Shown here: positions 1 through 9,915 of the stretch, piece after piece
Layout: every line of letters begins with the position of its first letter
Numbering within the stretch: position 1 is the stretch's first letter
Assembly (NCBI RefSeq): GCF_002776525.5
Contig: NC_045449.1
Location: 6,077,476-6,141,475 of the forward strand
Source of the DNA: Piliocolobus tephrosceles
Taxonomy: Eukaryota > Chordata > Mammalia > Primates > Cercopithecidae
DNA: 64,000 bases
Direction of reading: 5' to 3'
Position numbers and translations under genes: made by a program
The notes under the pieces: model-generated
What the model was told of the DNA's origin: nothing
Seen by the model: the letters and a program-made list of their open reading frames with translations, nothing else
Database searches by the model: none

Positions 1-330
1 CAGCATCATTGAACGCCAGAAGGTAATGGGAAAATGCCACCAAGGTGCTGATGGAAAATAATTTTTACTCTAAAATTCTATAGTCTATATTGAATGCCAA
101 GATAATACAAAGGCATTTTTGGCCATCAAAGACTCAGAAGATTTACTTCCCAGGTACCTTTTTAAAAAGTTACTTGAGGGTATGCTCTGGATAGACAAGG
201 AAGTAAATCAAAAACTAGGAAAGGATGCAGAAGAGAGTGGATTTATTAAAGCAAAGCCCTTGGATGGCAGCTGTGCAGTACACCTAGAAAGCATTCAGCA
301 GAATTAGACCAGGAAGATGGAAATATGATG
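1..330 (+). mobile_element. Old L1 (L1M-type) 3' end fragment
   Basis: The stretch around 105-300 (AAAGGCATTTTTGGCCATCA, then a decayed series ending near CAGCTGTGCAGTACACCTAG) resembles the 3' untranslated region of ancient mammalian L1 elements in sense orientation. The 62-codon frame inside it is a chance remnant. The left end lies outside the window. Confidence 0.5.
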
Positions 331-957
331 AGAGGGACAATTGGAACCATGTAATTCTGGCCTTGAGAATTCAGAAAAAGTTAATGAAATGATGGGGTAA
401 TGGTGGGGGAGCAAAGACAACTGCCATCGTGGAACTTCTGGATCCTTAAGGAGCCTTGTGTGCGGCTGCAGGGACTTGAGACCTCCTGAGTTATGGCCTA
501 AAGAACAGGTCCACTTCCCAGAAGGGTTGTCCACTGACAGAGTCTGGCATGTTCTTCCACCACGAAAGTCTGGTGGTTGGACCACCAAGGCAATTTCCCT
601 CATGGTTAAAGCTCATTTTTTTTTCACTAAAGGGGCTAGAGAGATTTGGCTCATTTACAACTCAAAACCTGCCAAGAATGAGGAAACTCAGGAGGAAGAT
701 TTCCAGTTTCCTGGCAAGTGCCAAACCCAGCGTACGCTTGCCTGTGGTCTTGAGAAAAAAAGGTGTGTGAATTCCGTGAGCACTGCGCACTAACTCTTGC
801 TGGCTCCTGGGTTCTGGGTTCGGGGAAAGCAACATCAGAGAAGGAAACTTGAAAACGTTCTCCAGAAGTCCCAGATTCCCCCATCATTCATCACTCCCAC
901 CAAGAGTCTCCTCCTCCCTCTCCTCCCCTAAGCCCACTCACTCTAGGAACTCTACAA
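331..957. other. Unassigned single-copy stretch
   Basis: I recognise no repeat or gene here. Short overlapping open frames on both strands have no protein-family character. The stretch ends at the degenerate tail of the BTF3 retrocopy. Confidence 0.4.
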
Positions 958-1180
958 TTCTTTTTGTTTTCTTTTAAGTAGGCCAATAACTGTATTAACC
1001 TTTGTTTCAAACCTTATTTCCAGGCTTCTTCAGCTTAATTACCTACAAGTAATCAATTGTATGTAAGCAAAAATGAATTGTATGTAAGCAAAAAGCTGCA
1101 GTGTCCAAGGGGCTTGGGTTTAAAAATATTAGAGATCTAGATTTTATCAGATCCACAAACCAGTTTTAAAAAGCAATTGA

Positions 1181-1497
1181 GGCCGGGCACAGTGGTTCAC
1201 TCCTGTAATCCCAGCACCTTGGGAGGCTGAGATGAGTGGATCACCTGAGGTCAGGAGTTCAAGACCAGCCTGGCCAACATGGTAAAACCCCATCTCTACT
1301 AAAAATACAAAAAATTAGCCAAGCGTGGTGGTCAGCGCCTATAATCCCAGCTACTTGGGAGGCTGAGGCAAGAGAATTGCTTGAACCCAGGAGGTGGAGG
1401 TTGTAGTGAGCCGAGATCGCACCATTGCACTCCAGCCTGGGTGACAAGAGTGAGATTCTGTCAAAAAAAGAAAAATAAAAAGAAAAAAAAAAAAAAA
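1181..1497 (+). mobile_element. Alu, full length
   Basis: It starts GGCCGGGCACAGTGG and ends in an A-rich tail at about 1462-1497. It interrupts the 3' UTR part of the BTF3 retrocopy, whose sequence continues on both sides, so it is younger than the retrocopy. Confidence 0.97.
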
Positions 1498-1932
1498 GCA
1501 GTCCTAAGGCAAAATAGCAGCTCCCAGTAATTTCTGCAGGTTTTAGGTTTTATCTTCTTCGGAAGTTGGCTTAATTCAGTTTGTCTCATTCTTGGAAGCC
1601 TCATCAAAATTCTCTGCAAGATCTGGAACTTCTTCATCATCATCCTCTCCAGTAGCAAGTGGTGCTTTTTCATCCACAGATGGTTTAGGCAGAGGTTCAG
1701 CCCATCTTCCTGAACTAGTCAGACTGTCTGCATCACACCGGCTTAAGGTGCTGGGTAGCGATTTCCATCAGCTGCTGTGTCTCAGCATGGCCTGCAGTGG
1801 TTAAAGAAGTGTTTGCTGCCAGAGATGCCTAAACTCTAGAATTGCTAAAGTGGATCACTGTTCCTTGATCTACTTTAACTCGTAAGTGTATTCACCTCTT
1901 CAATACCAGATATTGTTTGCCCCTAATTTCTT

Positions 1933-2239
1933 GTGTGTGTGTGTGTGTGTGTTTTTGAGATGGAGTCTTGCTCTGTCACCCAGGATGGAATGCAATGGTG
2001 CGATCTTGGCTCACTGCAGCTTCTGCCCTCTGCCTCCCGGGTTCAAGCGATGCTCCTGCTTCAGCCTCCCACGTAGCTGAGATTATAAGTGCCCGCCACC
2101 ATGCCTGACTAATTTTTTAAATATTTTTTTTAGTAGAGACGGGGTTTCATCATCTCTGATCTGGAACTCCTGACCTCAGGTGATCCACCCGCCTCCACCT
2201 CCCAAAGTACTGGGATTGCAGGCGTGAGCCACTGTGCTG
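1933..2239 (-). mobile_element. Alu, full length, with CA-repeat tail
   Basis: It is bounded by a 14-bp target-site duplication, 1919-1932 and 2240-2253 (GCCCCTAAYTTCTT, one mismatch). It interrupts the BTF3 coding remnant. On the plus strand its tail reads as a GT dinucleotide run (1933-1950), so the A-tail has become a microsatellite. Confidence 0.97.
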
Positions 2240-2430
2240 GCCCCTAACTTCTTTAAGAGCTGAAGTTTTGTGTTTTTTTTTGTTTTTTTTTTTATCATCT
2301 GCTGTAGCTATTCTATGAACCACCTTCTTCTTTCTGCAACCAATTTCTTTCCCAGCAATGCACACTTGTGCCTGAAGTTTGGTGGGTTTTTCCTAGTTCA
2401 CAATTGTCTCTTTCATCTTGTCAGAGCAGA

Positions 2431-2699
2431 AAAGGGGCCATGCAGGGGACAGTTTGGCACTCAGGGTTCAAGCAGACTTAGGCAAACACATGCAGGGATG
2501 CAAGATGGTGGCTCTGCGATTCTGACCTCATTCTTCAGAACAAAATAAATCTCTTTCTGTGAATTTCCAGGCATACACATCCTCAGGCCTATTTTTTCAA
2601 AACCAAAGAGTTTATCAATATAGCCAAAGTCTATTTATCGAGAGATTTCACAACCAGTAAAAGTGACTTTAAGATAGTTTTTAAATAGAATTTTTTTTT
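2431..2699. other. Unassigned stretch
   Basis: This is AT-rich sequence between the BTF3 retrocopy and a MIR. It may contain the retrocopy's 5' end. No feature is recognised. Confidence 0.4.
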
Positions 2700-2860
2700 C
2701 TCTTTACCTGATTTCCATTTTCCCAGGTGAGGAAATTGAAGTCAGAGAGGTTAAGTCACTTGCTGAAGGTCACAGGGCTGGGACTGGAGCCAGAAGTGGG
2801 TCAGGATTCAAACTCAGAAATGTCTGGATCCAAAGCCAGGCTCCAAATTTTCACTTCCAC
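2700..2860 (+). mobile_element. MIR SINE fragment
   Basis: ATTTCCATTTTCCCAGGTGA, then GAGAGGTTAAGTCACTTGCT and a GGTCACAGGGCTGGGA-type core match the central and 3' parts of MIR in sense orientation. Confidence 0.85.
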
Positions 2861-4738
2861 CTCCCTTCTCTCCGAAGAGGAGGACCCCATCACTGGAACT
2901 GTCCTTACCAAATGCGGTTCAAAGTCAAGGCTCCCAGTGGAATTGCCTTCATTGATCATTCCCGGTGGAGAGAATCTGATTGGCCCAGCTGAGGTCATGT
3001 GTCCTCACCTTGGACAGATCGGTTCTCGCTAGGCAGGCTGAGGCTGCAGGGCAACCGCTCTGAGTCAGAGGGCCATTCCTGGGGAAGACAGGTGTGCGAG
3101 CTGGAAGGCCATCCCGAGAGGGACCTGCTAGTGATGAGCAAAATGTTACCAGGCAGAATCAGTTGATTTCATACCGCTGTGTACACTAGCATCAACAGCC
3201 ATGTGGAATGGTCATAGTATTTTACCAAATGTGCTCTGACTCCCCACCCTGAGCAAACTCCCTCTGGTCCAAGAGCAGAGAATGGAAATGCATTTCCTCT
3301 TTTCCTGTGCTCAGGTGTGGGGTGATTACTTGGCAAATAGCCCCGTCACATTTGGTCATCTAGGACATTTTTCCTACCCAGCGGCTCCTCTTCTCAGATA
3401 GACCCAGAGACATTCCTCAAAATGTTCTGCTCAAACAAGCATGTGACAAAACAGCTTGTCAGTTTGTCTCTTTCTTGCTGAAATGAGACCGTGATGTCAA
3501 AATTCAGTCCTTTACTCATTTAGAAACCATCTGATAATGGAGCACTGGTTTAATTTCCCAGGGAAAATAAGATGCCTCTTGACTAGTGAAGCTCCCCATA
3601 ACCCCAGGAAGGGGCATAATTATCTTCTTCAGAGTCAATCCCTTGTGGATCCCCTAATTAATTGTAAACTATAGATGAGAGCTGTTCAAAAAGCAAGTTT
3701 ACAAGGTTAATTACTGGTGTATTATGCGTAGCACAATTTTGCTGGGCATGACTGATAGAGAAACTGATGATCAACTTTTGCAAGTGCCTCCTCACTGTCA
3801 AGTGGAGGAGTTGAGAGAAACAACGCAAAAGTTACTTCTACCTTTGGCAGGCTAGTTATCGAGGTACACCAGCATTATCAAGGGAAATCAGCTCTGCCCG
3901 TGATTGTGTGGGCCCTTGGCCCTTATACACTGCTACACAGGCAAATCCAATCACTCTCCATGTGCACACATGAACAAGTGTGCGTGTACACACGCATGTG
4001 AACACACACAAATGCATGCATGCACACACATTAGCAGATATTATGCAAAGGGCGTCAGCATGAAAGTCCAGAGAACTGATTTTGAGCCTCGGGTCTCATG
4101 CATTGGGGATTTTCTTACTTGAAGACAGAGTCACTCAAGGACACTCTGCATCCCCCTGCATAGTTCCAGCCTCCTATTAGGATCAGGAACATTAATATGA
4201 TCTGAGCTTAGATCCTTCCACATCCCTCTTTGTGGCAAAGATATATACACATATTTGCAGATTCTGTGTCCATGTGGCTGAGTGATGCACATGACACAGG
4301 ATACTTAAGGATTGGTTTGGACTAATTGTCACATGTTATTTCTTCTTTTTGGCTCCTGCCAGGAGCCTACTAGAACATAAGGGCGCTAGACAGGATTCCA
4401 AATGAAAAAGAGTCCAATCTTTCATTTCCCTCCTCTCCTGATAGAGACCCTAACAGCTTGGTGAGGAACGTGGGTTGCTATGGAGATGAGCTGTGACTAA
4501 ATCAGGTGGGTACAGGCAAGGGTATTGCAACACAGGGAAGAAAGAAAAGGGAAAAGTTTGCTTCTTGGCTTGGGCTTGAAATATTACCAGACTGTTAAAG
4601 GGGAGGGATGTTGCCCTACCTGTCCCGAAATCCCTGCCTCTGCCTTCCTATTCCCTATCCCTTCCCAAGAGTGGAGATGTTGGTCTGATGGGTCAGAGCC
4701 CATGTTCTGCTAGCAGGCAGGGTTGCTGCACCTTACGA
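2861..4738. other. Mostly single-copy; motif repeat at 2960-3030, AT-rich block 3440-3790
   Basis: 2960-3030 contains CTGATTGGCCCAGCTGAGGT, shared with loci near 10575, 18285 and 40078. 3440-3790 is AT-rich with several TAATTA-type sites (for example CCCTAATTAATTG at about 3651) and no repeat similarity that I recognise. 3960-4032 is weakly CA-rich. No gene was found. Confidence 0.4.
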
Positions 4739-4749
4739 GCAGGACTTTG

Positions 4750-5056
4750 ACTGGACACCGTGGCTCACGCCTGTAATCCCAACACTTTGAGAGGTCGAGG
4801 TGAATGGATTACCTGAGGTCAGGAGTTCGAGACCAGCCTGACCAAATGGTGAAAACCTGTCTCTACTAAAAATACAAAAATTAGCTGGGTGTGGTGGCAC
4901 CTGTAGTCCCAGCTACTTGGGAGCCTGAGACAGGAGAATTGCTTGAACCCGGGAGGTGGAAGTTGCAGTGAGCCGAGATTGTGCCATTGCACTGCAGCCT
5001 GGGTGACAGAGCAAGATTCTATCTCAAAAAAAAACAAAAACAAAAACAAAAAAAGG
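4750..5056 (+). mobile_element. Alu, full length
   Basis: The direct repeats are GCAGGACTTTG (4739-4749) and GCAGGACCTTG (5057-5067), with one mismatch. The tail is (AAAAAC)n-like at 5025-5054. Confidence 0.97.
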
Positions 5057-5067
5057 GCAGGACCTTG

Positions 5068-5756
5068 GCAATACTCCCTCTTCCCCTTCCTGCCTTGGGC
5101 TGGAAGAAGCAGATGGCAAGCTGCAACTCAGAGGGTGTGGAAGGAGCCACATAGGTACGGATGGGAGTCTGAGGTGAGCTGAGGAGAGAAAGCCTTTGCC
5201 TCTGCCTGTGACGATCCCCAGTGGTATCTCAGAGAGTGAGCTACTGCCCCCAAAGAAGAAGGGAAAGGTCGTGGCGGACGGATCACTACGTGAACGGTTG
5301 TGGGAGCATCAAAGACAGCGCGCGTTTGGTGACTGCTGGATCACATGCCAGCACTGGGCAGCATTGGGGAGAGAGAGGTACAAAGAGCCCGAGTGTCAAG
5401 TGAGGACTTTGGACTTTACAGGCAATGACGCTTCTCAGAAGGGAAGTGACACAATCTGTCCTTTGGGAAACTAAGACAGGTGGCAAGTGTCAGGAAAGGG
5501 TGGGAAGGGGAAGAGGCGAGGGCAGGCTGAGACAGCAATCAGAAGCTATGGCATTCTGATCTCAGGAGGGAACAGCGAGGTGGAGGACAGGTCATGGTGC
5601 TGGGAACAAGAATGAGTAGGAAGCTCAGGCACTGCAGGGCTCAGGACTCACTGTCTATAGGGAGAGGGAGAGCCGGCGGCTGAGATGGCTCTGGGGTTTG
5701 ATCACTGAGGCCTGGGTGAATGGTGGTGCATTTACAGAGGAGCACACAGAAGAATG
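5068..5756. other. Unassigned stretch with CpG cluster
   Basis: 5270-5324 holds eight CpG dinucleotides outside any Alu. About 5410-5560 resembles another unnamed old repeat that also appears near 44240-44330 (AGGCAATAGGGAG / AGGCAATGACG context, weak). A 92-codon frame at 5196-5474 shows no known domain. Confidence 0.35.
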
Positions 5757-6085
5757 TGTGAGCATGCACACACATATACACACGCATGCAAACACACACG
5801 TACACACACATGCAAACACACATGTACACATACAAATGCATACACATACACATGCACACACATGCACATGCAAACACATACAGATGCATATGCACGCACA
5901 TACACATGCACGCACACACTTACATGTCCACACATGCATGCACACACATACACGTACATGTGTGTATGCACATGCACATACACACATACACATGTACACA
6001 CATGCACACATGTGCACACATGCATATGCACACACACATACACACATGTACGCACACACATACACACATGTACACACACACACAC
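5757..6085. repeat. Complex CA/TG-rich minisatellite-like tract
   Basis: About 330 bp of irregular CACATGCA, CACACA and TACACA units, almost strictly alternating purine and pyrimidine. Such a tract has open frames in several phases coding only Cys/Val/Met/His/Thr-rich low-complexity peptides, which are artefacts. Alternating CA/TG is known to favour Z-DNA. Confidence 0.95.
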
Positions 6086-6227
6086 CCTTCACTCCCCAGC
6101 CAATATTTATCAGACCCCCATTCTCTGGAATTCTTTCCCTCATCCCTCCCTTACATGACTTAATTAATGACAAATAGGGTCACACATTCATTCGTGCATA
6201 GCTATATTCAATTGAAATTTTCTCCAC

Positions 6228-6355
6228 CTAAATAGCTCTCTGAGGCAGGCCAATAGAGGCTCAGAGAGGATGAGCAGCGTGCCTCATGTCTCACAGCTGA
6301 GAGGGTGGAGTCTTGACTTCGGACTCCCAGCCCAGTGCACCCCCTGCCATGCTCC
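6228..6355 (+). mobile_element. MIR SINE fragment
   Basis: AGGCTCAGAGAGGATGAG followed by CTCACAGCTGAGAGGGTGGA matches the MIR core and 3' side in sense orientation. Confidence 0.75.
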
Positions 6356-6774
6356 ACTGAGGCTGGAAGCAAACCCTGAGATCGGCTTGACCAGCCCTCT
6401 CATTACCCTTCTTTATGACGGTTTGTATTGTAGTCAGGAAACTCCTGCTAATCGTTCTTTTTGCTGCCACCATCATATTTCCTTCCTCCAAAAAGGAGCG
6501 CAGGCAGGGAGATTATTTTGACATATTTCCTGAAGACGCTGTTTCTAGAGCACTTGCCTGATAAAAATGATATATTTATTTGGGACCGCCAAGAGCTTGC
6601 TGAAATGAGGAATTTATCTGCATAGCTTTTGTTATTAAAGTGATTCCTCTTGTTTATTTCCTTCTAAGCTACTGATTCCATCTATAATACATGAGTTTCA
6701 GGTAATAGAAATTTTTCATGCAAGTAAATATTTTAATAACAACATTATGGTCTTGATTCAGTGTTACAGGCAGT
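6356..6774. other. AT-rich single-copy stretch
   Basis: I see no repeat or coding feature. 6540-6750 is AT-rich with several TAAA/ATTA motifs and could be conserved non-coding DNA, but no comparison was possible. Confidence 0.35.
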
Positions 6775-7020
6775 AGCCTGGCACAGGGAACAAGCTCGAC
6801 GCTGGGAGGCTTGGGACCTGGGTTCTCGTCCTCACTCTGTATCTGTGCCCATGGGCAAAACCCTGTCCTCTATGAACCTCAGTTTCCTTCCAAGTAAAGT
6901 GTGGTAGCTGCTACACACCCTCCCTGACTCACAAGGGCCACTGTTAAGATCAGATGAGATGACAGCTCCAAAGGTTCTGGAAAGGCTGCAGGCTTTGCTA
7001 TATATGGGCAGGGCCAGCAT
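6775..7020 (-). mobile_element. MIR SINE, near full length
   Basis: ACCTGGGTTCTCGTCCTCAC, CTCAGTTTCCTTCC and GATCAGATGAGATGAC follow the reverse complement of MIR in order. Confidence 0.85.
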
Positions 7021-7081
7021 GAGACATTGACCAGAGTACAGACTTAGGAGTATAACAAGGAGACTAAAAAACACAGTGGCA

Positions 7082-7396
7082 GGCCAGATGCCGGGGACTC
7101 ACGCCTGTAATCCCAGCACTTTGGGAGGCCGAGGCAGGTAGATCACAAGGTCAGGAGATCGAGACCATCCTGGCTAACACAGTGAAACCCCATTTCTACT
7201 AAAAATACAGGAAGTAGCCGGGTGTGATGGCACCTGCCTGTAGTCTCAGCTACTCGGGAGGCTGAGGCAGAGGGATTGCTTGAACCCTGGAGGTGGAGGT
7301 TGCAGTGAGCTGAGATCACACCACTGCACCTCTAACCTGGGCAATAGAGCGAGACTCTGTCTTAAAACAAAACAAAACAAAACAACCAACCAACCA
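7082..7396 (+). mobile_element. AluY-like, full length
   Basis: GATCGAGACCATCCTGGCTA is the young AluY-type variant. The tail is (AAAAC)n passing into (CCAA)n at 7364-7396. Flanking AACACAGTGG / AAACAGTGAC may be a degraded target-site duplication. Confidence 0.95.
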
Positions 7397-9394
7397 ATAA
7401 AAACAGTGACTTAAATGAGATAGTGTCTGTCTTATGCAAAGATGGATGGGGGTCAAGAAAGGGTAAATGGCCTCATTCTACAAGGTCATTCAGGGCAGGC
7501 CAGTCGACACTGCCAGCCTCAACTTGAGACTTCCATCGCTGTGTCCAAGTGGTCTCCTACCATGGATGTTTCCCAACAAGCAAGAAGGTAGCAAAAGGGA
7601 ATCAAGGTCAAGTGAGTTTGTCTTTAAGGTGGAACTCACATGGCACTTCCACTCACATCCCATTGGCTAAAATTTAGTCACATGAGTCACTTGGCTTCTC
7701 TGGCACAAAGAAGGCTGGGAAATGTAGTTTCTAGCTTGCCAGTTATGTGCCCAGCTAGCACTTGGAAGATAGAACAAATAGTAGGAGACACTTAGCAGTC
7801 TGGGGAAAATGACCACTCAGGATAATGGGCATAGATACGGAAGGGCCCACAAGATCTTCAGCAAAAGCAAACAGCCAATTGGGAACAGAGCAGGCCTACA
7901 CTCATGTGTCTGCCTCAGATATTCTATGCATATTTGTACTCATACGAGCACAGCTGCAATCAGACACCGGCTCAGGTAAGCAAAATAATAAGAGTGAAAC
8001 CGAGCACGCCTCCTGGTTGTCAAGGTGGTGCGGATTCAAGAGACAGATGGTGGTGGCGCCTAAGGTGATGCAGCCGAGTTGGAGAAAGGTATGTGAGTTC
8101 AATTCTATCTTACCTTTCCAACTCTGGAAGGTTGGGACTCAACTGACATGAGTTCACTTTGAGGACCACAAAGAGGGCGAGATCTGAACTGGCTAGACCT
8201 GAGAGGGTCACAGACTTCGGGACACACCTCAAGTCAGACGTATCACTGGTGTCCACTGCTCCATCAAACTGGTGACCATTCACCATTTTTATTTTTGCCC
8301 AAACGGTCTACCTTCCCCATTTCGATCCCCACCAAAGTCTGTTATCTCACACCCTTCAGCCACATGCATTGTGGTAGGACTAATGTCTGATACCCCAAAC
8401 AAGGTGACTCTTGGCCAGACTCAACCCTGAGCCCTGCCACACCCAGAACTCTCTCAACTGTTCCCCAGGGTCTCTGCTCTAAACCCAGGGGGGAATGCGG
8501 CTGGTGAGTGCAGCACACATCGGAAGCCTACCCCCAGCCACCAGCCCCAGCTCATGGCAGGGGTCAGAAGCACCCCAGAGAAGAAAGAAATGTCAAAATG
8601 TCAAGTCCGAAGTATTCAAATGGGAGACAGTCCACCCGTACAACTAGAAGAGTTCAGTTGTACTAGAAGAGGGCGAGTCTCTCCCAATAGTCTGTACCTT
8701 CAACAGGAGACTGTCAGAAGAGCCTCTGGAATTCACCATGCACTATTCATATACCACTCAACATACGTTAACAGCTCAAGTGGATTCACATCAGCTCAAT
8801 CATAATTATTTGTCAAAACCACTGTTTCCCTCATTATTTCCTGCTGAGAGTATGAAATTATATAAATTTATGTTGTCGCTATGACAGATTCTAACAGCAT
8901 CACAAAGGAAGAGAAATTAACCTCTTACTTATTAGAAAATGTTTAGCTCAACCCTCTAGGAGAAGTCAATTTACTAGGTTACATTTTCTGAAATTGCATA
9001 AAGACACTAGTCCAACAATGCACCATAACAGAGTGGCATTATCTGCTATTTTACTACAGAGGACCTGCTGCCAACAATCTTAATGATTTATGGTTAAAAT
9101 GTATTTACCAAGAAGTTATCATGCTAGTTATGGCCTGAACCAGAGACTGGGACCCACATTCTGTTTCCTGGAAGACTTGGGTCTTGGTGAACAATAATAA
9201 TAATAATAATACATATGGGATCCTTTCAGTTCTAGGCAAAGGATGCTGTGCTCAGCCAGTTACATACAAGCATCATTCCTCACATGGACCATGGCCATTC
9301 GTTCCTAACTGCTCTCCCACATCTATGCTGGCCCCTACCCCACCCCACACATATTTCATGGTACACCCAGAGTGATTAGTCAAAACTAAGATCT
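7397..9394. other. Unassigned, mostly single-copy
   Basis: 7640-7740 (ATTGGCTAAAATTTAGTCAC and GCTGGGAAATGTAGTTT) looks like an old interspersed repeat I cannot name. 8830-9180 is AT-rich and repeat-free. 9193-9212 is a short AAT microsatellite. No gene was found. A 108-codon frame at 7825-8151 lacks any family signature. Confidence 0.4.
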
Positions 9395-9915
9395 GATACT
9401 ATCCTTCTCTCCCACCACAGGGCCTTTGCACAAGCTCTTTCCTCTGTCTGGAATCCTCTTTCTATCCCTCTTCACTTTCCTTCTCATCCTTCAATATAAG
9501 CCCTTTTTCATTAGGAGCAAAAACCAAAGTCTTTACAAAGGCCTGCAGGTACGTGTCCACTTGCTGTATCATCCTAACGGGGGTACTCTTGAGAGTGACG
9601 TGAGATGCTGTTAATACCTATGCCAGAAGTATAGGTACAAATGCACCTATCCTGCGCAATCGGGACCAGGCGCTCCTGGTCTGGCCCTCCCCGCCTCTCT
9701 GGTCTCATCGCCTACCCTGTGCTCCCTTAATTGCTCCAGTATTCCTGGGCTCTTTGCTGCTCCTCAGTCATGCCAGGCCTAACACCCACCTTGGGCCATT
9801 GTGCAGGCTATTCCTACTGGCTTCTCCCCGAAGTCAGCCAAACAAACTCCTTCATCTCCTTCAAGTTGCTGCTTAGATGTCACCTTCTTAAGCTCACCCT
9901 GAGTGTCCTGATTTT
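9395..9915 (+). mobile_element. L2 fragments
   Basis: CAGGGCCTTTGCACAAGCTC (about 9418) and, further on, a second stretch ending ATGTCACCTTCTTAAGCTCA (about 9878) match the 3' half of L2 in sense orientation. The 9520-9640 part is not clearly L2, so this may be two pieces. Confidence 0.7.

Larger units (their letters stand above)
958..2430 (-). pseudogene. BTF3P (unnumbered): BTF3 processed pseudogene (NAC beta), split by two Alus
   Basis: BTF3 is the beta subunit of the nascent-polypeptide-associated complex, which binds nascent chains at the ribosome. Read on the minus strand, 2416-2241 encodes the start of the short BTF3 isoform, including RKKKVVHRIATADDKK. 1918-1576 encodes the C-terminal part, including a frame reading EVPDLAENFDEAS before a TGA at 1578-1576. 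1575-978 follows the BTF3 3' UTR and ends in a degenerate A-rich tail (977-960). The gene's introns are absent, as expected of an LINE-mediated retrocopy. The copy is dead: there is a stop at about codon 7, an A-rich insertion at 2267-2295, frameshifts, a 21-bp tandem duplication in the 3' UTR (about 1055-1096), one Alu in the CDS (1933-2239) and one in the UTR (1181-1497). The 5' boundary is uncertain and I found no target-site duplication. Confidence 0.92.

Noticed and set aside
5641..6177. Long Cys/Val/Met- and His/Thr-rich open frames on both strands
   Set aside because: They are translations of the CA/TG tract, where no stop codon can easily occur. They are not genes.
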